DNA of 64,000 nt from contig NZ_LMVC01000006.1 of NCBI RefSeq assembly GCF_001510655.1, positions 84,814 through 148,813 of the forward strand. The letters run 5' to 3'. The notes under the pieces were generated by a model. The model saw nothing but the letters and a program-made list of their open reading frames with translations. It made no database searches and was not told the DNA's origin. Both the position numbers and the translations under genes were made by a program. The stretch is from Fictibacillus sp. FJAT-27399. GTDB taxonomy: Bacteria; Bacillota; Bacilli; Bacillales; Fictibacillaceae. Below, piece after piece: positions 50,289 to 58,505 of this stretch. How positions within the stretch are numbered: the stretch's first letter is position 1; each line of letters starts with the position of its first letter.

Positions 50289-51539
50289 ATGAACGAAACA
50301 GCATCTCAACCAAAAGTAAGCATGGGTGCATTATTCCAGAACCGGTTTATCCGGACGATATTGCTTTCTGTTTTTTTTCTGCAGATTGGCATTTGGGTAA
50401 GGAACTATTCCATCCTGCTGTACGTTATTGAAAAAACAAACGAAAATCCAGTGGCCGTTTCCCTCATCTCGGTAGCGGAATTCGCGCCAATCTTTCTGTT
50501 TTCCTTTATTGGCGGGACGTTTGCAGACCGCTGGAGACCGAAGCGGACGATGGTATGGTGCGATCTTTTAAGTGCAATATCAGTATTTGTGGTTCTTTTA
50601 ACCTTGATACTAGGAAGCTGGAAGGTCATTTTCTTTGCGACCCTCGTATCTTCCATCCTTTCTCAGTTTTCACAGCCGTCAGGAATGAAGCTCTTTAAGC
50701 TTCATGTCCCGGCAGAACTTGTCCAAATGGGGATGTCGATGTATCAAACGGTATTTGCTCTGTTTATGATTCTTGGACCGATTATCGGTACATTCGTGTA
50801 TCAGCATTTCGGCATCATGGCAGCGATTGGTGTCATGGGCGTGGCGTTCTTATTATCAGCGGGTACCCTTCTTATGCTGCCTGCAGACCGTGTAGATGAT
50901 GAGGAAAAAGCAACCACGACATTAATGCAGGAAATGAAGGATGGCTTTCGTTATGTGTTAGGCAGCAAGCCTTTAACCTTGCTTGGGGGCTGTTTTGCAG
51001 CTGCCGGGCTCGCGATCGGCCTGACTCAGCCGCTCGGTGTCTTTTTGATAACTGAACGGCTCGGACTTCCTAAAGAACAGCTGCAATGGCTGATGGCGGC
51101 CTTTGGAATTGGCATGATTCTTGGGGGAGGATTGACCATTTCCATGTCTAAAAAAATCATGCCGCAGGTGCTATTAGCGATGGGATTGGCGGCCAGCGCG
51201 ATTGGTTTTATCGGAATGGGATTCTCAACTGTACTATGGTTCACACTTGCAGCTCAATTCTTTTCCGGTCTCTTTATGCCATGCATCCATATCGGGATCA
51301 ATACAATGATTTTGCAAAATACAGAAGAGGCATTCATTGGGCGTGTTAACGGCATCTTAAATCCGCTCTTTATGGGAGCGATGGTGATTACCATGTCGGT
51401 CGCAGGCTGGATGAAATCGCACTTATCGATCGTTCTGATCTATGAAGTGGCGGCACTCCTCCTTTTTGTAGGAGTGGCCACCTTGCTGCCGCTTATGAAA
51501 AAGAGCGGGGTAAAGCAGGAGATTAGGGGAGAAGTATAG
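50289..51539 (+). CDS. MFS efflux transporter (macrolide-efflux-like)
   Basis: A 416-residue twelve-segment transporter of the MFS_3 group that includes Mef-type macrolide exporters; loop 2-3 has GGTFADRWRPKRTMVWCD. Its ribosome binding site AGGAGG is inside a terminator-like hairpin, an arrangement typical of inducible resistance genes. The next genes downstream include an aminoglycoside adenylyltransferase-like gene. The drug or metabolite exported is unknown. Confidence 0.87.
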   Translation: MNETASQPKVSMGALFQNRFIRTILLSVFFLQIGIWVRNYSILLYVIEKTNENPVAVSLISVAEFAPIFLFSFIGGTFADRWRPKRTMVWCDLLSAISVFVVLLTLILGSWKVIFFATLVSSILSQFSQPSGMKLFKLHVPAELVQMGMSMYQTVFALFMILGPIIGTFVYQHFGIMAAIGVMGVAFLLSAGTLLMLPADRVDDEEKATTTLMQEMKDGFRYVLGSKPLTLLGGCFAAAGLAIGLTQPLGVFLITERLGLPKEQLQWLMAAFGIGMILGGGLTISMSKKIMPQVLLAMGLAASAIGFIGMGFSTVLWFTLAAQFFSGLFMPCIHIGINTMILQNTEEAFIGRVNGILNPLFMGAMVITMSVAGWMKSHLSIVLIYEVAALLLFVGVATLLPLMKKSGVKQEIRGEV

Positions 51540-51546
51540 AATGAAT

Positions 51547-51580
51547 GAACGCCTGGTTATAGAGCCGGGCGTTTTTTTCA
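51547..51580 (+). terminator. intrinsic terminator of the MFS gene
   Basis: ACGCC-GG and CC-GGCGT arms followed by TTTTTTT. Confidence 0.85.
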
Positions 51581-51616
51581 TACATTAATGTAAGCATTGG
51601 TTGAAGGAGAGAGAAT

Positions 51617-51871
51617 ATGAAGCAGAAGGGCGATTCTTTATATAAAGTATGGATCGGTTTGTTCGTGTTGACCATTTTCATTGGACTGCTGACCGTCTGG
51701 ATTGATGTGGCCTGGATAAAAAAAGTGCTATGGTCCGTACTGCTGCTGTTCAGTATGGTCGCAGCCACAGCAATGTACCCGGGATCCGGAAATTCTTCCA
51801 AAAAACATAAGGACAATGTAACCAGCATTTACGAATTAAAAAAGAAAAAAAGCCGAAGAAAAGGAATGTAG
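51617..51871 (+). CDS. small membrane protein, unknown
   Basis: An 84-residue protein with two hydrophobic segments (residues 10-29 and 33-52) and a very basic C-terminal tail (SIYELKKKKSRRKGM). GAAGGAGAGAG precedes the ATG. It lies 24 bases upstream of the ANT(6)-like gene and may be co-transcribed. No family recognised. Confidence 0.65.
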   Translation: MKQKGDSLYKVWIGLFVLTIFIGLLTVWIDVAWIKKVLWSVLLLFSMVAATAMYPGSGNSSKKHKDNVTSIYELKKKKSRRKGM

Positions 51872-51895
51872 CAGTAAAGGGGGGAGAAGGAAAAC

Positions 51896-52750
51896 ATGCT
51901 TGGAAAAATAGTAGAGTTTGCAAAGAAGGAAAAACGGATTCGAGCTGTTATTTTGAATGGTTCTCGTGTAAATCCGAACGTGCCGCCGGATATTTTTCAA
52001 GACTACGATGTTCTTTTTGTTACAAAAGATGTACCGTACTATATTAAAAACCGAAGCTGGATTTCATCATTCGGTGAAATCATGATCATGCAGACTCCTG
52101 ATGCCATGGGGACGCGGGAGTTATGGGGAACGAACGAAAAGTTTACGTATCTGATGCAGTTTATGGATGGTGAACGCATCGATCTTACTTTTTATTCTGA
52201 AGAAAAGGTCCAAGACATGGTGCATGACAGCTTGAGTAAGGTGGTTCTGGACAAGGACGGGAATTTTCCTGATTTGCCTGAATCAAGTAATCGAGACTAC
52301 ATAACAAATCGTCCTTCAGAAAAAGATTTTTCGGATTGCTGCAACGAGTTCTGGTGGGTGAGTACCTATATTGCCAAAGGATTATGGAGGCGTGAACTTC
52401 CATATGCCAAAGCGATGTTTGACGGGCCAGTCCGCGATATGCTAGTACTTATGCTGAAATGGCATATTGGAATGAGGCACGACTTTTCTGTAGACTCCGG
52501 AAAGCACGGCAAGTATTTCATGTTCTTGCTTAAGCCTGAGCAGTATGATCAGTTCGTTAAAACCTATACGGACGGTGAGTATGAGAATATGTGGGAAGCC
52601 CTTTTCGAGATGGGCAGCCTTTTCCGGAAGGCAGCCTTTGAACTTGCAGACTGCTTGGGATTCAGTTATCCCTATGAGGAAGACCAAAAAGTAACCGCAC
52701 ATTTAAAATATATCCGTCACCTGCCTGCAGATACGAACAGGATGTATTGA
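51896..52750 (+). CDS. aminoglycoside 6-adenylyltransferase-like protein (AadK/ANT(6))
   Basis: A 284-residue nucleotidyltransferase, the same length as I recall for Bacillus subtilis AadK. The nucleotide-binding motif is NGSRVNPNVPPDIFQDYDV (residues 21-39); later FMDGERIDLTFY and DCCNEFWWVSTYIAKGL match the streptomycin adenylyltransferase family. It would adenylylate streptomycin at the 6-hydroxyl if it follows the family. Substrate and actual resistance are unproven. GGGGGAGAAGG precedes the ATG. Confidence 0.9.
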   Translation: MLGKIVEFAKKEKRIRAVILNGSRVNPNVPPDIFQDYDVLFVTKDVPYYIKNRSWISSFGEIMIMQTPDAMGTRELWGTNEKFTYLMQFMDGERIDLTFYSEEKVQDMVHDSLSKVVLDKDGNFPDLPESSNRDYITNRPSEKDFSDCCNEFWWVSTYIAKGLWRRELPYAKAMFDGPVRDMLVLMLKWHIGMRHDFSVDSGKHGKYFMFLLKPEQYDQFVKTYTDGEYENMWEALFEMGSLFRKAAFELADCLGFSYPYEEDQKVTAHLKYIRHLPADTNRMY

Positions 52751-52790
52751 AACTGAAACGATAAAAATTTAAACAAAGAGGGTGTACGTA

Positions 52791-53657
52791 TTGTCTAATA
52801 CTGCCAATGGTACAAGACAGCTACGAACAAACCGAAATGATTTACGTGCTGATTGTGAGAATTGCTTCGGATTGTGCTGTACGGCACTGCCTTTTGCTTC
52901 ATCGGCAGATTTCCCAGTCGATAAAGACGGTGGGGTTCCTTGCTCCAATTTAACACTGGATTTTAAATGCTCGATTCATCAAAATTTAAGACAGGAAGGG
53001 TTCAGAGGCTGTTCCGTATATGACTGTTTTGGAGCGGGGCAAAAAGTTTCAAAAGTAACGTTCGAGGGCAAAGACTGGCGAACAGATTCAGTCAGAGCAG
53101 ATCTGATGTTTACTGTCTTTCCTAAAATGCAGCAGCTTCAAGAAATGCTTTGGTATTTGGATGAAGCACTGACATTGGAGACCTCGCTTCCAATTCGTGA
53201 TGATCTGAGATCAGTGTTCAGTAAGACAGAACGGCTTACGCTGCTTGATCCTAAGGATATTGTTGAACTAGATATACCGGCACACCGGGCAGTTGTTAAT
53301 GCTCTTCTTTTAAAAGTCAGTGAATTGTATCGAAAGCATATTCACTCCCAACATCATAAGAAAAGCTTTGGCCGGGGAGTGGACTTTATGGGAGCTGCTT
53401 TACGAAAAGCAGATTTTAGAGGAGCCAGCTTAAGAGGGGCTTATTTTATTGCTTCCGATCTGAGAGAAGCCGATCTTAGGGGGGCAGACCTTATCGGAGC
53501 AGATTTCCGGGATGCTGATCTTAGAGGCGCTGATCTGACGGGAAGCATTTTTCTCACTCAAGCCCAAGTGAATGCAGCAAAAGGAGATGCCCGGACAAAG
53601 CTGCCGCGGCTTCTCACAAAGCCAGCACATTGGGTGCATGCAAGCCGAAAAATTTAA
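52791..53657 (+). CDS. pentapeptide-repeat protein with Cys-rich N-terminal domain
   Basis: A 288-residue protein in two parts. The N-terminal domain (residues about 15-85) contains nine cysteines in pairs (CENCFGLCC, CSNL, KCSIHQ, GCSVYDC), suggesting a metal or Fe-S site. The C-terminal region has about ten A[D/N]LXX pentapeptides (ALRKADFRGASLRGAYF and onwards), which fold as a right-handed quadrilateral helix. Some pentapeptide proteins protect gyrase from quinolones, but the Cys domain is not part of those. TTG at 52791 was preferred, six bases after AGAGGGTG; a GTG at 52782 is the alternative. Confidence 0.85.
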   Translation: MSNTANGTRQLRTNRNDLRADCENCFGLCCTALPFASSADFPVDKDGGVPCSNLTLDFKCSIHQNLRQEGFRGCSVYDCFGAGQKVSKVTFEGKDWRTDSVRADLMFTVFPKMQQLQEMLWYLDEALTLETSLPIRDDLRSVFSKTERLTLLDPKDIVELDIPAHRAVVNALLLKVSELYRKHIHSQHHKKSFGRGVDFMGAALRKADFRGASLRGAYFIASDLREADLRGADLIGADFRDADLRGADLTGSIFLTQAQVNAAKGDARTKLPRLLTKPAHWVHASRKI

Positions 53658-53702
53658 ACATTCTGAAAAGGTGTGGTAGAACTGTAGTTAAGAGGTGATA
53701 GC

Positions 53703-54668
53703 ATGCACTATAAAAAATTGGGCAGGACAGGATTGGATGTATCGTCGATTTGTTTAGGAACGATGGCATTTGGCAGGTGGATTGACGAGGAGGCATCGCA
53801 TTCCATCATAGCCAGCGCACTGGAACAGGGCATCAACTTTATTGATACGGCCAATTATTATGGAAAAGGCCAGGATACGGAGATCCCCTATGGAACAGGA
53901 GAGTCTGAAGAAATTATCGGACGGGCACTGAAGGGAAAAAGAGAGAACGTCGTCTTAGCAACAAAAGTGGGCATCCGAATGGGCCATGGCAAGAATGAAT
54001 CCGGTCTATCGCGAGGTCATATAATGAAGGAAGTAGATCGATCTCTGAGCCGCCTGCAAACCGATTACATCGATTTGTACCAGGTTCACTTTTTTGACAA
54101 CAGCACACCATTGGAAGAGACGCTTCGAACACTTGATGATCTCGTACGAAGCGGTAAAGTGCGATATATCGGCTGTTCAAATTATGCCGCCTGGCAGATC
54201 ATGAAATCACATGGAATTAGTGAAAAAATGAATCTGGAGAAATACGTTTCTGTGCAGCCGCAATTTAATATGCTGTCCAGAGGGATTGAACAGGAGCTGC
54301 TGCCGTTTTGTGAGTCTGAAGAGGTCGGCGTGATGGTATACAGCCCATTGGGCAGAGGGATGTTATCCGGTAAATATAAGAATGCTGATGATGTTCCTGA
54401 AGAAAGCCGGGCGGCAAAGGGAGAGCGGCTCATTCAAAATTATTTCACTCCCAAAAATTTTGAACTTGTCAGCCAGTATCGCCAACTGGCTGATAATAAC
54501 AAGGTGAGCCTCTCTCAGTTCGCTCTTTCCTGGGTTTTAAATCAGCCTGCAGTCACTTCGGCCATCGTGGGGGCAAGCAAAGTGCATCATGTCACAGAGG
54601 CGGTAAAAATCAGCGATTGGCACTGGAGTGAAGAGTTGCTGCAGAAAGTGAATGAAATAGTAGTTTAA
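53703..54668 (+). CDS. aldo/keto reductase
   Basis: A 321-residue aldo/keto reductase of the YhdN/potassium-channel-beta-like group. The catalytic set is visible: Asp in FIDTANYYGKG, the tyrosine following it, Lys in LATKVGI and His in LYQVHFFD. The NADPH site includes the late IVGASKVHHVTEAV. The substrate is unknown. AGAGGTGA precedes the ATG. A terminator follows at 54782. Confidence 0.93.
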   Translation: MHYKKLGRTGLDVSSICLGTMAFGRWIDEEASHSIIASALEQGINFIDTANYYGKGQDTEIPYGTGESEEIIGRALKGKRENVVLATKVGIRMGHGKNESGLSRGHIMKEVDRSLSRLQTDYIDLYQVHFFDNSTPLEETLRTLDDLVRSGKVRYIGCSNYAAWQIMKSHGISEKMNLEKYVSVQPQFNMLSRGIEQELLPFCESEEVGVMVYSPLGRGMLSGKYKNADDVPEESRAAKGERLIQNYFTPKNFELVSQYRQLADNNKVSLSQFALSWVLNQPAVTSAIVGASKVHHVTEAVKISDWHWSEELLQKVNEIVV

Positions 54669-54781
54669 GAGGTTCACACCGTTCAAAAGCAGAAGGGATC
54701 AGCAGATGATGAAATTTGGGATCAGCGAGTGTACTCAATATTAAAGCCGGATTGGATAAAGGGAAGTAAATAAGTCTTGGG

Positions 54782-54808
54782 GACGGGCCGCTGGTCTGTC
54801 TTTTTTTA
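54782..54808 (+). terminator. intrinsic terminator
   Basis: GAC-GG-CC and GG-GTC imperfect arms followed by TTTTTTT; the last 110 bases before it hold no intact gene. Confidence 0.6.
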
Positions 54809-54930
54809 GTTTTATATGTGAAGTTTATCACATACTCCTGCAAGTAAATCCATTACAATCAAGGTGTACTAAGAGAGCAGGAACAAAGCGTGTGTTGAGC
54901 AGGCAAACTAATATTCGGGAGGAATGCGTT

Positions 54931-55270
54931 ATGGCTAAACGCTTATGCTCAATATTGCAAAGCAGATGCTGATTATGTGATTAAAGTACCAGAATCTTTA
55001 TCTTTTGAAGAAGTTGCACCCATTTTTTGTGCAGGTGTTACCACCTATAAAGCTTTAAAAATAAGTGAAGCTAAACCAGGTGATTGGGTAGCGATATTCG
55101 GAATCGGGGGTCTTGGCCATGTAGCCGTCCAATATGCTAAAGCCATGGGATTTCATATTGTGGCAGTGGATACGAGTGATGATAAATTAGAACTTGCAAA
55201 GGATTTAGGAGCTGAACTTACTGTAAACGCAGTTAAAGAAGATGCTGCAGCCATCACTTGCAAAGGATAG
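54931..55270 (+). pseudogene. zinc alcohol dehydrogenase (AdhP-like), internal fragment
   Basis: A central section of a zinc-dependent alcohol dehydrogenase: [38 protein letters not shown] and the Rossmann motif [19 protein letters not shown] ribosome binding site (GGAGG) and ATG GCT AAA at 54931 are joined directly to the middle of the gene in a different frame, so the catalytic N-terminal part has been deleted. The 3' end is lost at about 55268. Confidence 0.85.
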
Positions 55271-55273
55271 AGA

Positions 55274-55415
55274 AGGGATCTTGATCTCACCCGTCGACCT
55301 GAACCAGGAGTACTATGATTCTACTAAAGCATGGCGGGATAACGCCATGAATCACAAGTTTCACAGCGGAACACTTGTCAATGATCCCCGAAGTGCAAAC
55401 AGAAAGGAACTTTGA
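55274..55415 (+). pseudogene. C-terminal remnant of an unidentified gene fused to the adh fragment
   Basis: The frame EGILISPVDLNQEYYDSTK, then RDNAMNHKFHSG and ANRKEL with a stop at 55413-55415, looks like genuine protein and has no start of its own. It directly follows the broken adh fragment in another frame, so a deletion has joined two unrelated genes. I do not recognise the source. Confidence 0.4.
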
Positions 55416-55506
55416 AAGTTTTTTTAGTGCATTGAGCGCTTTCTAGCACTTGGGTGTAATATTCGTGCGGCATTGTTTTTCAGTTTATTTTTCCAAATGC
55501 AAAAAA

Positions 55507-55772
55507 GGGGCTGTCCAGAAAGTCGAAAATTGACCTTCAGGCAGCCACTTTTTGGCTTGAAAATCTTCAATGAAAAGTTGATTGAAGTGGAAGGTGCGAG
55601 ACTCCTGCGGGACTAGCGTGACAGGTGAGACTCCCGCCGGTGCTTGCACCAAAAAGTAGGCGTTCACGCCGGTAAGGCTCACCGCACGCCCCGCGAAAGT
55701 AGGAGCTTCCGCCGGTAAAGGCGAGCAGCCTGGAACGGAAATCAACAGCTTACAGACTTCTTGGACAGCCCC
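55507..55772. repeat. GGGGCTGTCC-family dispersed repeat, copy 3 (complete, longer)
   Basis: A 266-bp copy with the same termini (GGGGCTGTCC at 55507, GGACAGCCCC ending 55772). It is about 22 bases longer than copy 2 because the segment AAAGTAGG...TTC...CGCCGGTAA is present twice, the second time diverged. Its right end lies 19 bases from the comJ stop. Confidence 0.93.
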
Positions 55773-55791
55773 TTCCTCACTTCACTTCGTT

Positions 55792-56187
55792 TTAATTTGG
55801 TACAAACTGCAGTTCATAGCGCACTTTATACTGGCCGTTCGCTTTCGGCTGCCCCAGTGGAACCGTATCAGCAAAGAGTGTATATTCACCAGGTTCAATG
55901 GTGAACTCCAAGCTGTTGGCACCAACGCTTGATACCATAATTCCTTCTGCTTCAACCTTGAAAGGAAGAGAAAACGTGTGCGTTGAATTCGCGTTTTCGT
56001 CATAATGGAGAGGTGAAGAGACAGCAATCTCACATTTGTAGTCCGACACTGCCTCGAAAGAAATGAGTCCGTCCCTCAGGATGTAGCCACGTTTGATATC
56101 GGCAGCTGTCCAGTCTAAAAAGGGTTTTTTGATCCCTTTGTTGTATACAATTAATTGGGAGTAGGAAACGGTTAGCTCACTTATCAA
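55792..56187 (-). CDS. comJ: ComJ, competence nuclease inhibitor
   Basis: A 131-residue ComJ (Nin) homologue: ELTVSYSQLIVYNKG, PFLDWTAADIKRGYILRDGLISFEA, TFSLPFKV and the late FTIEPGEYTLFADTVPLG correspond to the Bacillus subtilis protein, which inhibits the membrane nuclease NucA. GGAGG precedes the ATG. The gene follows a 5'-truncated nucA, so its normal partner appears to be missing here. Confidence 0.88.
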   Translation of the reverse strand: MISELTVSYSQLIVYNKGIKKPFLDWTAADIKRGYILRDGLISFEAVSDYKCEIAVSSPLHYDENANSTHTFSLPFKVEAEGIMVSSVGANSLEFTIEPGEYTLFADTVPLGQPKANGQYKVRYELQFVPN

Positions 56188-56233
56188 ATCGGTGTGCCTC
56201 CTTTTGAAAAGTTAAACGCTCTTCATGTTTACC

Positions 56234-56500
56234 TTATTGAACGATGAACAAAACCTTAGTTCCATCAGGATAGTCTTCAAGCTGGTTGCCGGCACAAGAA
56301 CCTGCACCACGATTATCGGATGGAGTTACATAGCGGATGTCTGCCCCGTATCCGCCTTCTTCGCACATCGCCATAGGCCACTCATCTCGATCGTAGCCCG
56401 GCTTGGTAGGAATGCCTTTAAGCGACTCTTCTCTGCGCTGATCGGCACCCCCGTTACTTATTGTACTCTTAAATAATAGTGCTATATCATTAAATTGGTT
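56234..56500 (-). pseudogene. nucA: 5'-truncated DNA-entry nuclease nucA
   Basis: Only the C-terminal 88 codons or so remain: [14 protein letters not shown], the catalytic-region motif [36 protein letters not shown] and [11 protein letters not shown] to the stop. Upstream the frame closes at 56501 with no start codon, signal anchor or ribosome binding site. A usually conserved Trp appears as Cys in GAGSCAGN. The gene order nucA-comJ is as in Bacillus subtilis. Confidence 0.85.
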
Positions 56501-56628
56501 TTACTGAAATGTTAAGGGATTTTATCGGTTAATAGGACCATCGTAGAATTGATGCTTTTTTAATGAAAAACTAGGAAAGCTGCCCTAAGCTGACTCTTCA
56601 TTTAAATAAAGCAAAAGGAGGAAGAGAT

Positions 56629-57165
56629 ATGAAAACCTATATTGCATGGCTGAGGGGAATTAATGTAGGCGGCCATAAAAAAATAAAGATGGAAACTTTG
56701 CGTGGACTTTTGGAATCGATGGGGCTTCAAAAGGTTAAAACATACATTCAGAGCGGGAATGTCATTCTTCAAGCTGATGAAGAGGAGAAGACACTTCAGA
56801 AAAAAATAGAAGACAAAATTCTTGAGGAATTTGGTTTTGACGTAACCGTCATGCTGAGAACTCAGCATGAGTTAGAGGAAGCGATCTCCTCCGTTCCATT
56901 TGAAGTCTATGAATTAAAAGAGAGTGAAACGATTCACGTTATCTTCTTTCCGGAGGAGCCAGCGGAATCAGCCATTGAAATACTGAAGCCCTATAAAAAT
57001 GAGGACCTGGATTTTGTGGTCAGGAACCGGGAACTTTATCTTTTATACCGTAAAAGCCTTAGAGACATAAAATTTCCTGTTCAGAAATTGAAGATTCCCG
57101 GCACAATGAGAAATTGGAACACCGTCAATAAGATGGCAGCCTTGGGGAAAACCATCGACGAATAG
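56629..57165 (+). CDS. DUF1697 family protein
   Basis: A 178-residue DUF1697 protein with the hallmark N-terminus YIAWLRGINVGGHKKIKM and YIQSGNVIL, and a C-terminal half with LYLLYRKSLRDIKF and MRNWNTVNKM. The family is widespread and uncharacterised. AAAGGAGGAAG precedes the ATG. It is the first of a short plus-strand series followed by a GNAT pseudogene. Confidence 0.92.
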   Translation: MKTYIAWLRGINVGGHKKIKMETLRGLLESMGLQKVKTYIQSGNVILQADEEEKTLQKKIEDKILEEFGFDVTVMLRTQHELEEAISSVPFEVYELKESETIHVIFFPEEPAESAIEILKPYKNEDLDFVVRNRELYLLYRKSLRDIKFPVQKLKIPGTMRNWNTVNKMAALGKTIDE

Positions 57166-57201
57166 AAAGAAGAGATGGATCAATAGAAAGGAAGAAGAAA
57201 T

Positions 57202-57549
57202 ATGTTATTGAGAGAAGCCGAGGAGAAGGATATCCCTGAACTTGCAGATTTGAAGGGAGAACTAGGGTATCCAACAGAAACAAAAGCGATGGAGGAGCGG
57301 TTTGCTAAAATCGCAGTTCACCCACACAATTGTAGCAGAAAATTATTGCGTTGGTTGTTAAAGAAGAGGTTCGTAATCAAAAGATCGGCCAGCAGCTGCT
57401 CGAACAGGCTGAAGGGTGGGCAGGCAGAAATGGCGTTCGAAAGCTGGCTGTGAATACCGGGAAAACGGAGAGTGGAGTCCCATCTCTTTTATAAAAACAG
57501 AGGTTTTGAAGAGACAGGGGCAGGGTTTTACAAATCGCTGGAAAAATAG
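57202..57549 (+). pseudogene. GNAT acetyltransferase, broken
   Basis: The start (LLREAEEKDIPELADLKGE) and the later cofactor motif (VVKEEVRNQKIGQQLLEQAE), then HLFYKNRGFEETGAGFYKSL, are all from a GNAT-fold acetyltransferase, but they lie in three different frames and the middle (after VHPHN) is missing. At least one deletion and two frameshifts are needed, so it is a pseudogene. Confidence 0.85.
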
Positions 57550-57560
57550 GAGGAGTTCAA

Positions 57561-58067
57561 ATGGAAGTCAGAGAACTGGCAGCAGTGGACGCTGAGGAAT
57601 ATTGGACACTAAGGCTGGAGGCATTGATGCTTTCTCCAGAGGCATTTGCAACGAGTTATGAGGAAGCGGTTAAGCGGAAGAATCCGATTGAACAAGTAAA
57701 AGAAAATTTCAGTGCTGATGGGAGCCATACATTTGGCGCCTTTTTAGATGGAGACATGGTCGGCATCGTCACCCTCATACAAGAAAGCCATAGGAAAATG
57801 AGCCATAAAGCCAATATCTTTGCCATGTATGTGACCTCCCGCAGCAGGGGAAAAGGTGCAGGAACAGCTTTAATGGAAGCTGCGATCCAAAAAGCAAAGG
57901 ATATGGAAGAAATCGAGAAGATCAACCTGACTGTCGTTTCAAGCAACGAAAGCGCAAAAAAGCTGTATACCAGCTTGGGCTTTGCATCGTATGGAACGGA
58001 AACAAGGGCAATGCAGGTCGACGGCGTTTTTTATGATGAGGACCATATGGAACTGTTTGTGAAATAA
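57561..58067 (+). CDS. GNAT family N-acetyltransferase
   Basis: A 168-residue GNAT-fold acetyltransferase with the acetyl-CoA motif VTSRSRGKGAGTALMEAAI (Q/RxxGxG/A) and the final YTSLGFASYGTETRAMQ. It transfers acetyl to an amine on an unknown small molecule or protein. AGGAGG precedes the ATG by eight bases. It lies directly downstream of a broken GNAT gene, perhaps after an ancestral duplication. Confidence 0.92.
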   Translation: MEVRELAAVDAEEYWTLRLEALMLSPEAFATSYEEAVKRKNPIEQVKENFSADGSHTFGAFLDGDMVGIVTLIQESHRKMSHKANIFAMYVTSRSRGKGAGTALMEAAIQKAKDMEEIEKINLTVVSSNESAKKLYTSLGFASYGTETRAMQVDGVFYDEDHMELFVK

Positions 58068-58172
58068 CGGTAATCTAAGCTGCTGACCATCTCAACTCTT
58101 TTCTGCAAAAGACTAATCCTCCTGCTTCCATGGTAAAATAACGGGAGATGAGAAGATGGTGAGGAGGTTTTT

Positions 58173-58457
58173 ATGGATTTAAACTATTTTTATACGTTTA
58201 AGGAAGTGGCGAAGTGGGGCAGCTTTACCCGGGCTGGTCAGGAACTGGGCTACGCGCAATCAAGTGTGACCACCCAGGTTAAAAAACTGGAAGACCAATA
58301 CAAAGTAAGGCTCTTTGAGCGTTCCGGACAAAAGATGGTGCTCACCCAATCAGGGGAGGATCTGCTTTTTTATGTGGACAAAATCCTCAGCCTGCTTAAA
58401 GAAGCGAGCGAGCGCCTGACCGATGAAAGAAACCTGCGAGGCAGTATACGGAAATAA
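58173..58457 (+). pseudogene. LysR-type regulator reduced to its DNA-binding domain
   Basis: A 94-residue stub that keeps the complete LysR winged helix (DLNYFYTFKEVAKWGSFTRA, LGYAQSSVTTQVKKLE, LFERSGQKMVLTQSGE) and the linker helix, but no effector domain; the family is about 300 residues. GAGGAGG precedes the ATG and a terminator follows the stop directly, so transcription would still give a DNA-binding protein. It could act as a dominant or constitutive binder, but degeneration is simpler. Confidence 0.75.
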
Positions 58458-58505
58458 AAAACAGGCTCTCATTACACCCATTAAAGGGGATGAGAGCTTG
58501 TTTTC
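58457..58505. terminator. bidirectional terminator
   Basis: AAAACAGGCTCTCAT and ATGAGAGCTTGTTTT arms between the LysR stub and the DinB-like gene. Confidence 0.85.

Noticed and set aside
50201-50431. 76-codon open frame overlapping the start of the MFS gene
   Set aside because: No ribosome binding site; it reads through the attenuator hairpin and out of frame into the MFS gene. The shorter MFSVFFAA frame is kept only as a possible leader peptide.
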